DNA of 53,097 bases. It comes from Gemmatimonadota bacterium. GTDB lineage: Bacteria; Gemmatimonadota; Gemmatimonadetes; Gemmatimonadales; Gemmatimonadaceae. Position numbers and translations under genes: made by a program. The notes under the pieces are model-generated. The model saw only the letters and a program-made list of their open reading frames with translations, did no database searches and was not told the DNA's origin. Shown here in pieces: positions 26,331 to 35,324 of the stretch (its first letter is position 1; every line of letters starts with the position of its first letter). The DNA is taken from positions 1 through 53,097 of the forward strand of contig JACREJ010000017.1 in NCBI GenBank assembly GCA_016218305.1. Direction: 5' to 3'.

Positions 26331-27715
26331 AGTACAAGACCATCATTGAGCCGTTTCGCATCAAGACCGTTGAGCCAATCCGCCAGACCACCGAGGCCGA
26401 ACGCGCCGCAGCCATCGACGCCGCACACTACAATGTCTTTCTCCTGCGGGGCGAGGACGTCCTGATCGACCTGCTGACCGACTCGGGGACGGGGGCGATG
26501 TCCGTCTACCAGTGGGCCGGCATGATGAAGGGCGACGAGACGTACGCGGGCGCGCGCTCGTACTACGCGTTCGAGCAGGCGGTGCACGATATCACCGGCT
26601 TCCGGCATGTCATCCCGACGCACCAGGGGCGCGCCGCCGAGCACATCCTCACGGGCGCGATGCTCAAGCCCGGGGATATCGTCCCGAACAACCGCCACTT
26701 CGATACGACGCGCGCCAACGTGGAGCACCGTGGCGCCACGGCGCTCGATCTCCCCATTGCCGAGGGGCACGACCCGCAGACGCTGCATCCCTTCAAGGGC
26801 AACATGGACCTCGACGCCCTGGAGCGCGTGCTGCGGGACAATCCGGGCAAGGTGCCGCTGGTGATGATCACGGTCACCAACAACTCGGGCGGCGGGCAGC
26901 CGGTGAGCATGGAGAACATCCGCGGCGCCTCGGCCATCGCGCGGCGCTACGGCGTGCCGTTCTACCTCGACGCCTGCCGCTTCGCCGAGAACTCGTGGTT
27001 CGTGCACACCCGGGAGCCCGGCTACGCCGACCGCACGCCGATCGAGATCGCGCGCGCGATGTTCGCGCTCGCCGACGGCTGCACGATGAGTGCCAAGAAG
27101 GACGGGATGGCCAACATCGGCGGGTTCCTCGCGATGAATGACGACGCCGTCGCGCAGCGCTGCCGCAACACGCTCATTCTCACCGAGGGGTTCCCGACGT
27201 ACGGCGGCCTCGCCGGCTACGACCTCGAGGCCATCGCCGTGGGCCTCTACGAGGCGCTCGACCCGGACTATCTGCGGTACCGCATCCGCATGGTGGAGTA
27301 CATGGCGGAGAAGATGGCGACGGCCGGCATCCCCACCGTACGCCCGGCCGGCGGGCATGCCCTCTACCTCGACGCCAAGCGGTGGCTCCCGCACATCCCG
27401 GCGTCCGAGTTCCCGGGGTGGGCGCTCTCCCTCGTGCTCTACCTCGAGGGCGGCATTCGCGCGGCGGAGATCGGCTCCGTGATGTTCGGCCAGCAGCCCG
27501 ACGGCACCGAGCGTCCGGCCGACCTCGAGCTGGTGCGGCTCGCCTTTCCGCGCCGGGTCTACACCCAGAGCCACATGGACTACGTCTGCGAGGTGCTGAT
27601 GCACGTCAACACGCTGGCGTCGCGCATCCGCGGGGTGCGGATCATCGAGCAGCCGGCCGCGCTGCGGCACTTCACGGCGAAGTTCGCCCCCCTCGTGCCT
27701 GGCGTGATCGCGTAG
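26327..27715 (+). CDS. tnaA: Tryptophanase (tryptophan indole-lyase)
   Basis: A 462-residue PLP beta-eliminating lyase cleaving tryptophan to indole, pyruvate and ammonia. PLP binds K258 in MSAKKDGM. Segments EPFRIKTVEP, DLLTDSGTGAMS, PTHQGRAAEH and FPTYGG define the tryptophanase/tyrosine phenol-lyase family. Two positions that separate the activities point to tryptophanase: Asp in the HFDTT segment (Thr in tyrosine phenol-lyase) and Ile in IRAAEIG (the latter enzyme has Arg there). The start GTG overlaps the upstream regulator. No tnaC-like leader peptide or tnaB permease is adjacent, so control differs from E. coli. Confidence 0.92.
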   Translation: MKYKTIIEPFRIKTVEPIRQTTEAERAAAIDAAHYNVFLLRGEDVLIDLLTDSGTGAMSVYQWAGMMKGDETYAGARSYYAFEQAVHDITGFRHVIPTHQGRAAEHILTGAMLKPGDIVPNNRHFDTTRANVEHRGATALDLPIAEGHDPQTLHPFKGNMDLDALERVLRDNPGKVPLVMITVTNNSGGGQPVSMENIRGASAIARRYGVPFYLDACRFAENSWFVHTREPGYADRTPIEIARAMFALADGCTMSAKKDGMANIGGFLAMNDDAVAQRCRNTLILTEGFPTYGGLAGYDLEAIAVGLYEALDPDYLRYRIRMVEYMAEKMATAGIPTVRPAGGHALYLDAKRWLPHIPASEFPGWALSLVLYLEGGIRAAEIGSVMFGQQPDGTERPADLELVRLAFPRRVYTQSHMDYVCEVLMHVNTLASRIRGVRIIEQPAALRHFTAKFAPLVPGVIA

Positions 27716-27737
27716 CCGCGTCGCGACCACCGGGCCG

Positions 27738-27761
27738 GCGCGTGGCGCCGCCGCCACGCGC
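27738..27761. terminator. Bidirectional hairpin between tnaA and the FimT-like gene
   Basis: Perfect 10-bp GC stem (27738-27747 with 27752-27761) with a CCGC loop, located between convergent stop codons; its last base is the end of the minus-strand gene. Confidence 0.65.
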
Positions 27762-28315
27762 TACAGCGAATCGCGGCGCCAGCTTCCCTCGAGGTAGCGC
27801 CACAGCCGCGTGCGCCCCGTGGAGCCGGCGAACTCGATGGCGCGCAGGGCGTCGCTTCGGCCCGTCGAGACGCCGACGTACACAAAGGCGCCGCCCGACG
27901 CCGACCCATTCGGGTAGAACGTGATCGTCGGCCCCGCGGTCGTGGTCGAGACGCCCGGACCCGTCGCGTAGAAGGCCGTCGCACCGTCGACCGTGACGCT
28001 GGGGATGGCGAAGCGGGCGCCCTCACTGAGCCGCCACGATTCCCAGTTCTCGGCCGCGTCCGCCGCGCCGTTGGCATTCGTGTCCTGCACGATTCGCATG
28101 CGCGATGCTGCATAGTCCAAGACGAACAGCACGTTCGTGTTCTTGGTCAGCGCCTTCTGTTGCGCGACAATCAGCGTCCGCTGGATCAGGCGACCGTTCG
28201 CGTCCTGCCGGTAGCGCAGGAGCGAGATCCGGGGCAGCGCCATGGCCGCCATGATTGCGATCAGGGCGACCACCAGCATGAGTTCGATGATCGTGTATCC
28301 GGGGCGACGAGGCAC
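27761..28315 (-). CDS. Prepilin-type protein, GspH/FimT-like
   Basis: A 184-residue pseudopilin. The GTG at 28315 yields a very short leader MPRRPG, then YTIIELMLVVALIAIMAAM: cleavage after Gly, Glu at +5 and a long hydrophobic helix. The C-terminal part (TITFYPNGSASGG and the final RLWRYLEGSW) matches the GspH/FimT domain, in which FYPNG-like motifs are common. It lies 2.4 kb from the pilVWX-like operon and is separated from it by the tryptophanase unit on the opposite strand, an unusual split of a minor-pilin set. It is divergent from coaE. Confidence 0.87.
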   Translation of the reverse strand: MPRRPGYTIIELMLVVALIAIMAAMALPRISLLRYRQDANGRLIQRTLIVAQQKALTKNTNVLFVLDYAASRMRIVQDTNANGAADAAENWESWRLSEGARFAIPSVTVDGATAFYATGPGVSTTTAGPTITFYPNGSASGGAFVYVGVSTGRSDALRAIEFAGSTGRTRLWRYLEGSWRRDSL

Positions 28316-28360
28316 AGCAGGGAAGTTGCACAGGACGCACGAGTGGCGCCATTGTTCGCC

Positions 28361-28978
28361 ATGCTCGTGATCGGGTTGACGGGGAACATCGCGGCTGGCA
28401 AGTCGTCGGTGGCCCGGCATTTTGCAGCGTGGGGCGCCACGCTCGTGGATGCCGACCTCCTCGCGCGCGAGGCCGTGGCGCCGCGCACCCGCGCCCTGCG
28501 GGCGATCACCGCCCGCTGGGGGGGCGGCATGCTGGCCGCGGACGGGTCCCTCGACCGCGCGGCGCTGCGCCGGATTGCGTTTGGCGACGCCGTCGAGCGC
28601 GCCGCGCTCGACGCCATCGTGCATCCGGAGGTCGCGCGGCTCCGCGCTGACGCCGTCGCGGCCGCCGCAGCGCGCGGCGACCGGCTGGTGGTGTGCGACA
28701 TCCCCCTGCTCTTCGAGGCCGGGCTGACCGGCACGGTGGACGCCATCGTCCTGGTGGACGCCCCACGCGACCAGCGCCTCGCGCGACTCCTCCGCGATCG
28801 CCAGCTCGCGGCCGACGACGCTGCGGCGATGATGGACGCGCAGTGGCCGAGCGAACGGAAGCGCAGCCGTGCCGACTGGGTGATCGACAATGACGGGACG
28901 CTGGCGGACCTCGAGGCGAGGTGCCGTGTGGTCTTCGACGCCCTCGCAGCGCGCGCCGAACGCACCCCGTCGCCTTGA
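28361..28978 (+). CDS. coaE: Dephospho-CoA kinase
   Basis: A 205-residue P-loop kinase that makes the last step of coenzyme A synthesis. MLVIGLTGNIAAGKSSVARHF contains the P-loop (GNIAAGKS); DADLLARE, VCDIPLLFEAGL and the substrate-lid RDRQ segment are diagnostic. The ATG at 28361 places the P-loop at the usual residue 8. The gene ends inside the -35 box of the gcvH promoter (TTGAAC at 28975), so coaE and gcvH are probably separate transcription units despite proximity. Confidence 0.95.
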   Translation: MLVIGLTGNIAAGKSSVARHFAAWGATLVDADLLAREAVAPRTRALRAITARWGGGMLAADGSLDRAALRRIAFGDAVERAALDAIVHPEVARLRADAVAAAAARGDRLVVCDIPLLFEAGLTGTVDAIVLVDAPRDQRLARLLRDRQLAADDAAAMMDAQWPSERKRSRADWVIDNDGTLADLEARCRVVFDALAARAERTPSP

Positions 28979-29003
28979 ACCTATCCGGCGCGTCCCGTAG
29001 AAT
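28975..29003 (+). promoter_or_regulatory. gcvH promoter TTGAAC-17-TAGAAT
   Basis: The best sigma-70-like promoter in the window: TTGAAC (28975-28980) and TAGAAT (28998-29003) with a 17-bp spacer. The -35 box includes the coaE TGA stop. It gives a leader of about 26 bases containing the GGAG ribosome-binding site of gcvH. No glycine riboswitch fits in this space. Confidence 0.65.
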
Positions 29004-29035
29004 TCGATCACACCTTGCCACATCCGGAGCGATCC

Positions 29036-29437
29036 GTGTCTTCGATACCCGCTGATCTTCGCTACACCAACTCCCACGAATACCTCAAGCCGACTGCCGA
29101 TCCGTCCGTCGTCCAGGTCGGCATCACCGACTACGCCCAGGGTGAACTGGGCGACATCGTCTACCTCGAACTGCCGAAGCCGGGCGCCAAGTTCGGCGCG
29201 CATGACTCGTTTGGCACCATCGAGGCCGTGAAGGCCGTCTCCGACCTCTACTGCCCGGTCGCGGGCGAAGTGGTCGAGGTCAATTCCCGCCTCGACGCCG
29301 AGCCCTCGCTCGTCAACAGCGATCCGTACGGTGACGGCTGGATGCTGAAACTACGAGTGGCGCCAGCCGACGTCGCAGCACTCATGAACGCCGAAGCGTA
29401 CGCGAAGCACCTCGAGTCTGGTGGCGGCGGACACTAG
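29036..29437 (+). CDS. gcvH: Glycine cleavage system H protein
   Basis: A 133-residue lipoyl carrier protein of the glycine cleavage complex. The lipoylated lysine is K66 in GTIEAVKAVSD; the flanking LGDIVYLELP and DGWMLKL segments are typical. The GTG at 29036 follows GGAG by six bases; a TTG at 29015 would add seven residues but lacks a good ribosome-binding site. It is convergent with gcvP and shares with it an 11-bp-repeat hairpin. H protein can also act as the octanoyl relay for lipoylation of other enzymes, which fits the LipM-like gene at 32843. Confidence 0.96.
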   Translation: MSSIPADLRYTNSHEYLKPTADPSVVQVGITDYAQGELGDIVYLELPKPGAKFGAHDSFGTIEAVKAVSDLYCPVAGEVVEVNSRLDAEPSLVNSDPYGDGWMLKLRVAPADVAALMNAEAYAKHLESGGGGH

Positions 29438-29442
29438 CTGGC

Positions 29443-29577
29443 GCAGAGAAACAACAGAGAAGCAACAGAGAGACAACAGAGAGACAACAGAGGTCCGGGG
29501 CGTAAGCTCCGGACCTCTGTCTATGGTCTGTCTGTTGTTTCTCTGTTGTCTCTCTGTTGTCTCTCTGTTGTTTCTCT
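29443..29577. repeat. Hairpin of 11-bp tandem repeats (family A, locus 2)
   Basis: The same ACAACAGAGAG-type units as at 17574, on both arms between convergent gcvH and gcvP. The inner stem (29487-29498 with 29509-29520, 12 bp perfect, 10-base loop) is a conventional terminator; outward the arms continue as repeats, with one extra irregular unit in the right arm near 29521-29534. Both arms start within about ten bases of the stop codons. Confidence 0.88.
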
Positions 29578-32434
29578 AGCCCGCGTAGGCCTCAAGTGGG
29601 GGACAGGAGCATACGAGATTGCGGTCTCCGAATGCGTTATCCACCCGCCCCACCGCGGGCCAGAACTTATGCCCCCGCACCCACGGCAGCGGGAAAGCCG
29701 CCGTTTCGCGCGAGTAGGCGTGCGTCCACGCGTCGGCCGTGCAATGCTCCATCGTGTGCGGCGCGTTCACCAGCGGGTTGTCGTCCCGCGGTAGCGCGCC
29801 CGACTCCACCAGCGCGATCTCGGCGCGGATGGCGAGCAGCGCGTCCACGAACCGGTCCAGCTCCGCCTTCGGCTCGCTCTCCGTCGGCTCGATCATCAGC
29901 GTGTCGTGCACCGGGAACGAGATGGTCGGCGCATGGAAGCCGTAGTCCATCAGCCGCTTGCCGATGTCCCCGGCGTCCACGCCCGCCGTCGCCTTGAGGG
30001 CGCGCGGGTCGACGATGCACTCGTGCGCGATCGTCCCGTTCTTCCCCTTGTACAGCACGGGGTACTCGGCGTCGAGGCGCTTGGCCACGTAGTTCGCATT
30101 GAGGATCGCGATCTTCGTGCTCATCGTGAGCCCTTCGCCGCCAAGCAGCATGATGTACATCATCGAGATCGGCACGACGCTGGCGCTTCCCCACGGCGCT
30201 GACGCCACCGCGCCGATCGCCTGCGCACCGCCCGTCTTCACTGACACGTGCCCCGGCAGGAACGGCGCGAGGTGCTCGGCCACGCCGATGGGCCCCACCC
30301 CGGGTCCGCCCCCGCCGTGCGGAATGGAGAAGGTCTTGTGCAGGTTCAGGTGGCAGACGTCGGCGCCGATGTCGCCCGGGCGGCAGAGGCCGACCATGGC
30401 GTTCATGTTGGCGCCGTCCAGGTAGACCTGCCCGCCGTATTGATGCACGACCTTGGTGATGTCGGTGATCGCCTCCTCGAAGACGCCGTGCGTCGACGGA
30501 TACGTCACCATGAGCGCCGCGAGGCTGGCGGCGTGCTGCTCGGCCTTGGCCTTGAGGTCGGCCACGTCGATGTTGCCGTTCGGATCCGTCTTCACCACCA
30601 CCACGTCGAGGCCGGCCATCACCGCGCTTGCCGGGTTGGTGCCGTGCGCCGACTGCGGGATCAGGCAGATATTGCGATGCGACTCGCCGCGCGACGCGTG
30701 GTACGCGCGAATCACCAGCAGCCCGGTGTACTCGCCCTGCGAGCCGGCGTTGGGCTGGAGCGACACGGCGTGGAAGCCGGTGATCTCGCCAAGCGCGGCC
30801 TCGATCCGGTCGAAGAGCGCCCGATATCCCTGCGTCTGCGCCACCGGCGCGAACGGGTGGATGTTGCCGATCTCGGGCCACGTCACCGGGAACATCTCGG
30901 CGGCGGCATTCAGCTTCATCGTGCACGAGCCGAGTGAGATCATCGAGTGCACGAGCGAGAGATCCTTGGCCTCGAGCGACCGCACGTAGCGCTGGAAGTC
31001 CGTCTCCGAGCGGTGCGTGTGGAACACCGGGTGCGTCAGGAAGGCGCTCGTGCGCCCGAAGCGCTCGTCGAAGCGCGGATCCACGCCCTTCGCCGTGGCG
31101 TCCACCGCGCTCGCGGCGCCGCCGAAGACGGCCATCAGGTCGCCGAGGTCGGCGGTCGTGGTGGTCTCGCCCATCGCGACGCCGATCGTGCCGTCCTCGA
31201 AGTAGCGCAGGTTGATCCGCTTCGCCTCGGCGGCCTTCTTCACCGCCGCGGCGCCGCCCTTGGGCGAGACGCGCACCGTGTCGAAGAAGATGTCGTGCAG
31301 CACCGCGTGCCCGGCCGCGCGAACGCCGGCCGCGAAGGTCTCGGCGAGGTGGTGCACCCGCCGGGCAATCCGCACCAGGCCGTCGGGACCGTGGAAGACC
31401 GCGTACATGCCGGCCATCACCGCGAGCAGCACCTGCGCCGTGCAGATGTTGCTCGTCGCCTTCTCGCGGCGGATGTGCTGCTCGCGCGTCCCCAGCGCCA
31501 TGCGCATGGCGGGCTGGCCGTTGCTGTCGCGCGACACGCCGATGATGCGCCCCGGCATGAGGCGCTTCAGGTCGTCCTTGGTGGTCAGGAACGCGGCGTG
31601 CGGGCCGCCGTAGCCGTACGGCACGCCGAACCGCTGCGTATTGCCGACGGCGACGTCGGCGCCCCATTCCCCCGGCGGGGCGAGGAGCGTCAGTGCGAGC
31701 AGGTCGGTCGCAGCCACGACGCGCGCGCCGGCGGCGTGCACCCGGTCGCACAGCGCGCGATAGTCCTCGATCGCACCGAACGTGTTGGGATACTGGATCA
31801 GTACGCCGCAGACCGTGGCGTCGAGCGTGAACTGCGCCACGGGCTGCACCGTCACGGTGATGCCGCGCGCCGCACCGCGCGCCTTGACGACGTCGATCGT
31901 CTGCGGATGGCAGTCGTCCGCCACGAGGAACACGTCGCGTCCGCTCGTTGCGGCGTGCAGCATCTGCATCGCCTCGGCGGCCGCGGTGCCCTCGTCGAGC
32001 AGCGAGGCATTGGCCAGCGGCAGCCCTGTCAGGTCGATGACCGTCGTCTGGAAATTCAGCAGCGCCTCGAGGCGGCCCTGCGCGATCTCCGCCTGGTACG
32101 GCGTGTAGGCCGTGTACCATCCCGGATTCTCGAGGATGTTGCGCTGGATGACGGCCGGCGTGTGCGTGCCGTAGTAGCCCTGGCCGATGAAACTGCGCCA
32201 CACCTGGTTCGGCGCCACCATCGCCTTGAACGCGGCGAGCGCGTCCTGTTCCGACATCGCGGCCGGCAGGTCGAGCGGGCGGTTGAGTCGGATGTTGCTG
32301 GGCACGGTCGCGTCGATCAGGGCGTCGAGCGACGGATAGCCAAGGACCTTCAGCATCGCCTCGACGTCGGAATCCGACGGGCCGAGGTGCCGGGGCGTAA
32401 AGACGTCCGGCTGCGGTATGGAAGTCGAAGTCAC
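29576..32434 (-). CDS. gcvP: Glycine dehydrogenase (decarboxylating), single-chain P protein
   Basis: A 952-residue PLP enzyme that decarboxylates glycine and transfers aminomethyl to the lipoyl arm of GcvH. It is the fused single-chain form (usual length about 950). The N-terminal start [17 protein letters not shown] is family-typical; the PLP lysine is K700 in LNLHKTF, followed by the glycine-rich [13 protein letters not shown] loop. The GTG at 32434 has GGAG eleven bases upstream. gcvT is not in the window. A TAGTTT element about 75 bases upstream (32508-32513, minus strand) may be the promoter. Confidence 0.96.
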   Translation of the reverse strand: MTSTSIPQPDVFTPRHLGPSDSDVEAMLKVLGYPSLDALIDATVPSNIRLNRPLDLPAAMSEQDALAAFKAMVAPNQVWRSFIGQGYYGTHTPAVIQRNILENPGWYTAYTPYQAEIAQGRLEALLNFQTTVIDLTGLPLANASLLDEGTAAAEAMQMLHAATSGRDVFLVADDCHPQTIDVVKARGAARGITVTVQPVAQFTLDATVCGVLIQYPNTFGAIEDYRALCDRVHAAGARVVAATDLLALTLLAPPGEWGADVAVGNTQRFGVPYGYGGPHAAFLTTKDDLKRLMPGRIIGVSRDSNGQPAMRMALGTREQHIRREKATSNICTAQVLLAVMAGMYAVFHGPDGLVRIARRVHHLAETFAAGVRAAGHAVLHDIFFDTVRVSPKGGAAAVKKAAEAKRINLRYFEDGTIGVAMGETTTTADLGDLMAVFGGAASAVDATAKGVDPRFDERFGRTSAFLTHPVFHTHRSETDFQRYVRSLEAKDLSLVHSMISLGSCTMKLNAAAEMFPVTWPEIGNIHPFAPVAQTQGYRALFDRIEAALGEITGFHAVSLQPNAGSQGEYTGLLVIRAYHASRGESHRNICLIPQSAHGTNPASAVMAGLDVVVVKTDPNGNIDVADLKAKAEQHAASLAALMVTYPSTHGVFEEAITDITKVVHQYGGQVYLDGANMNAMVGLCRPGDIGADVCHLNLHKTFSIPHGGGGPGVGPIGVAEHLAPFLPGHVSVKTGGAQAIGAVASAPWGSASVVPISMMYIMLLGGEGLTMSTKIAILNANYVAKRLDAEYPVLYKGKNGTIAHECIVDPRALKATAGVDAGDIGKRLMDYGFHAPTISFPVHDTLMIEPTESEPKAELDRFVDALLAIRAEIALVESGALPRDDNPLVNAPHTMEHCTADAWTHAYSRETAAFPLPWVRGHKFWPAVGRVDNAFGDRNLVCSCPPLEAYAG

Positions 32435-32507
32435 GGTACGCGCTTCTCCAGTGCGGCGCGCCTGCTGCGCCCCCGACGCGGGTGCGATTCGGCGCACGAC
32501 GTCTATG

Positions 32508-32513
32508 AAACTA
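32508..32513 (-). promoter_or_regulatory. TAGTTT -10-like element upstream of gcvP
   Basis: The minus-strand TAGTTT lies about 73 bases before the gcvP GTG and belongs to the recurrent TAGNTT class. I see no convincing -35 box. Confidence 0.3.
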
Positions 32514-32685
32514 ACAAGCCGCGTGCTTCGTTGGGACCACGATGACGCAGGGGATTTCCCGATTGATGGCAGGGTCGATCACCACAGGGCATCGGACCCC
32601 ACGCACACCCTGCCCCAGCACCATACCCTGCGCCCGTCCCCTGGAGCCCGTAACTTTCGTCATCCCGTATTCTCGGAGACTCGTG

Positions 32686-32841
32686 ATGTCAGCCCGCCAG
32701 GAAGCCACGCGCGCCGGTATCAGCTTCGGCTCGGCGCTGGCCATCGCCATCTCGTGGAGCGCCAACAAGTCCATCCTTTGGGCCATCGTGCATGGCGCGC
32801 TGTCCTGGCTCTACGTCGTGTACTACGCGTTCAAGTACTGA
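32686..32841 (+). CDS. Small membrane protein
   Basis: A 51-residue protein: a polar N-terminus (MSARQEATRAG), one long hydrophobic span (about residues 12-48, GSALAIAISWSANKSILWAI and on to WLYVVYYAF), ending FKY. GGAG lies eight bases before the ATG, and a TATTCT -10-like hexamer (32668-32673) precedes that. The LipM-like gene begins one base after its stop, so the two are co-transcribed. I know of no function. Confidence 0.7.
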   Translation: MSARQEATRAGISFGSALAIAISWSANKSILWAIVHGALSWLYVVYYAFKY

Positions 32842-32842
32842 C

Positions 32843-33628
32843 GTGGCCGCTTGGCGACTGCTTGACACGGGAGCCCGCGACGGGGCGTGGAACATGGCGT
32901 GCGACGTTGCCCTGATGGCCCGCGCCCGCCGCACGGGCGAGTCCGTCTTTCGCGTCTACGCGTGGGCGCGACCCACGCTCTCGTTCGGCCGGCATGAGGC
33001 GGCGCGCCGGCACTATGACGCCGGCGCCATCACGGCCGCCGGCGTGGACATCGTTCGACGCCCCACCGGCGGCCGCGCGCTGCTGCATCACCGCGAGGTC
33101 ACGTACTCCATCACCGGCCCGGTCGTCCCGGGAGAGTCGCTCGCCGGCAGTGTGCGCCGATTCAACCAACTGTTGCTCGACGCCCTGCGGACCCTCGGCG
33201 TCGACGCGCGCGAGGCGGGCAAATCCCACGCCCTGCGCCCGGAGGGCGCGGCCTGCTTTGCGGTGCCGAGCGCCGGCGAACTGACGCTCGACGGGCGCAA
33301 GCTCGTCGGGAGCGCGCAGGTGCGGCAGGACGGCGCGCTGCTGCAGCACGGCTCCATCCTGCTGGATGATGACCAGGGCCGCGTCGCCGGATTCGCCGCC
33401 GGACCCTACCGGCCGCCGGCGCCGGCCGCGTCGCTGCGTGAGGCCCTGGGCGTCAGGGCCGCCTACGAGCCCGTGCGAGATGCACTGATGCGGGTGGTCG
33501 CGGCGGCGGACGGCGCTCGATCGCCCGGGGCGATCGCCCTCACCCCGGAGGAGGCGCTCGGCGGGTCGCCGGACCTCGACGACGCCCTGACGCGGTTCCG
33601 CGATGCCGGGTGGACGTGGCGCCGATGA
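32843..33628 (+). CDS. lipM: LipM-like octanoyltransferase / lipoate-protein ligase family protein
   Basis: A 261-residue protein of the biotin/lipoate A/B ligase fold. RRPTGGRALLHHREVTYSI is the family's acyl-binding motif. C137 in ACFAVPSAGEL and K153 in GRKLVGSAQ, followed by ALLQHGSILL, are arranged as in LipM octanoyltransferases, where the Cys carries the acyl group; classic LplA ligases lack this Cys. I infer transfer of octanoate from acyl carrier protein to GcvH or other lipoyl domains. The GTG at 32843 gives the family start WRLLDTGARDGAWNMA. Co-transcribed with the small membrane protein; GcvH, GcvP, LipA and PDH are also in the window. Confidence 0.82.
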   Translation: MAAWRLLDTGARDGAWNMACDVALMARARRTGESVFRVYAWARPTLSFGRHEAARRHYDAGAITAAGVDIVRRPTGGRALLHHREVTYSITGPVVPGESLAGSVRRFNQLLLDALRTLGVDAREAGKSHALRPEGAACFAVPSAGELTLDGRKLVGSAQVRQDGALLQHGSILLDDDQGRVAGFAAGPYRPPAPAASLREALGVRAAYEPVRDALMRVVAAADGARSPGAIALTPEEALGGSPDLDDALTRFRDAGWTWRR

Positions 33629-33653
33629 GCATTCTGCCCTAACGTTGTCCGCC

Positions 33654-35321
33654 GTGACCCATTCTCGCTTTCGCTCCCTCGCCCTGCTCTTCTGCCTCGC
33701 GGCCAGCAGCGCCTGCCGCGGCACCGATGCGTCGCCGACCGGCGGCGTTGTCGTCGTGTCGTCCGGCGCGGATGCCGAGACGCTGGTCCCACCGCTGGTG
33801 GAAGGAAGCCAGGGACGGGTCGTCACGGAGCTGATCTACGACAAGCTCGCCGATGTCGGGCCGGCCTTGAACACCTTCGGCGATGTCGGCTTCGTCCCCA
33901 AGCTGGCGCGTTCGTGGGACTGGTCGCGTGATTCGCTGACGATCACGTTCCACCTCGATCCGGGCGCCCGCTGGCATGACGGGCAGCCGGTCACGGCGTA
34001 CGACGTGCAGTACGCATTCCGCGTCTGGACGGACAGTGCGGTTGGTGCCGTGCAGCGCGCCGCGCTCGCAGCCGTCGATTCGGTCTCGGCGCCCGATTCA
34101 CGGACGGCGCGGGTGTACTTCCGTGAACGGACCCCCGAGCAGTTCTATGCCTTCACGTACACGCTGATACCGCTCCCGGCGCACCGGCTCGCGTCGCTCC
34201 CGGGCGCGGCGCTGCGCGATGCTCCCGAGGTGCGCTCGCCGGTGGGAAGCGGTCCGTTCCGCTTTGTGTCGTGGGCGCCGCGCACGCGCCTCGAACTGTC
34301 CGCCAACACGGCGTACTATGCCGGCCGGCCGCGGGTGGACGGCGTGGTCTTTGTCTTCGCCGCGCAGGGCGCCACGGTTGCCGCACGACTGCTGGCGGGC
34401 GAGGCCGATTTCGTCGAACAGCTCTCGCCGCCGGATTTCGCGCAACTGCCGCGCGACGGCGCGGTGCGCGCCCAGCCGTACGGCAGCCTCGACTACACGT
34501 TCCTGCTCTTCAACCAGTTTGACGCGCGCGACGCGGCCCGCCCGCATCCCATCTTCGCCGATCGCGCGATGCGGCGGGTACTCACCGCGGCCATCGATCG
34601 CTCGACTATCGTGCGCAGCGTGTTCGATTCGCTCGCGCGGCCCGCCATTGGGCCATTCTCGCGCATGCAGTGGACCGCAGACACCACGCTCACCGGCATT
34701 GCGTTCGATCCATCGGCCGCGGCGCGAATGCTCGACTCCCTCGGCTGGCGCGATACCGATCGGAACGGCATCCGTGAGCGCGCCGGTCGTCCGCTGGCGT
34801 TTTCCGTGCTGGTCCCCGCCTCCAGCCGCCCGCGTCAGGCGGCCGCGGTCTTGCTGCAGGCGCAGTTCAAGGCGGTGGGCGTCGCCGTGACCATTGAGCA
34901 AACCGATTTCAACACGTTTCTCGACCGCGCGCGGCGCGGCGCGTTCGACGCGATGGTCAGCGGCGTGCGAACCAGCCCGAGTCCACGCGGCGTGCGGGAC
35001 TGGTGGGGCACTCCCGGCCCCGACCGCGGCATTCAGAACTGGGGACGCTGGAGCAATGCGGAGTTCGATGCGCAATTGGACAGCGCGCTCTCCGCGCCGC
35101 GCGTTGAAGAGCTCCGCGCGCACATCCACGCCGCCTACCAGGCAGCCCTCAACGACGCACCGGCCATCTGGCTCTATGAACCCCGGTTCTTCGCGGGCGT
35201 GCACCGCCGGCTGACCGTCCGCGCGCTGCGCCCGGATGCGTGGTGGTCGGGGATCGTGAACTGGTCCATCGACCCGGCCCAGCGGCTGCCGCGTGATCGC
35301 CGCGCCCCTGCCACGCCCTGA
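33654..35321 (+). CDS. Peptide ABC transporter substrate-binding lipoprotein
   Basis: A 555-residue SBP_bac_5 (OppA/DppA) family binding protein. The signal peptide ends LAASSAC, an imperfect lipobox. Family segments include VTELIYDKL, ARWHDGQPVTAYDVQYAF (the usual WHDGxPxTAxDV motif) and the MRRVLTAAIDRSTIV lobe. It would capture peptides or related solutes outside the membrane for the permeases and ATPases encoded directly downstream. The GTG at 33654 follows TAACGTT closely, so the leader may be very short. The ligand cannot be told from sequence. Confidence 0.9.
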   Translation: MTHSRFRSLALLFCLAASSACRGTDASPTGGVVVVSSGADAETLVPPLVEGSQGRVVTELIYDKLADVGPALNTFGDVGFVPKLARSWDWSRDSLTITFHLDPGARWHDGQPVTAYDVQYAFRVWTDSAVGAVQRAALAAVDSVSAPDSRTARVYFRERTPEQFYAFTYTLIPLPAHRLASLPGAALRDAPEVRSPVGSGPFRFVSWAPRTRLELSANTAYYAGRPRVDGVVFVFAAQGATVAARLLAGEADFVEQLSPPDFAQLPRDGAVRAQPYGSLDYTFLLFNQFDARDAARPHPIFADRAMRRVLTAAIDRSTIVRSVFDSLARPAIGPFSRMQWTADTTLTGIAFDPSAAARMLDSLGWRDTDRNGIRERAGRPLAFSVLVPASSRPRQAAAVLLQAQFKAVGVAVTIEQTDFNTFLDRARRGAFDAMVSGVRTSPSPRGVRDWWGTPGPDRGIQNWGRWSNAEFDAQLDSALSAPRVEELRAHIHAAYQAALNDAPAIWLYEPRFFAGVHRRLTVRALRPDAWWSGIVNWSIDPAQRLPRDRRAPATP

Positions 35322-35324
35322 GGC

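Noticed and set aside
26327-27715. Tyrosine phenol-lyase
   Set aside because: The Asp in HFDTT and the Ile in IRAAEIG are tryptophanase-type; tyrosine phenol-lyase has Thr and Arg at these positions.
28978-29036. Glycine riboswitch before gcvH
   Set aside because: The leader predicted from the TTGAAC/TAGAAT promoter is only about 26 bases, and no aptamer-like sequence is visible here or before gcvP.
30947-32545. Open frame of about 530 codons opposite gcvP
   Set aside because: Antisense to a full-length glycine dehydrogenase; no recognisable domain.
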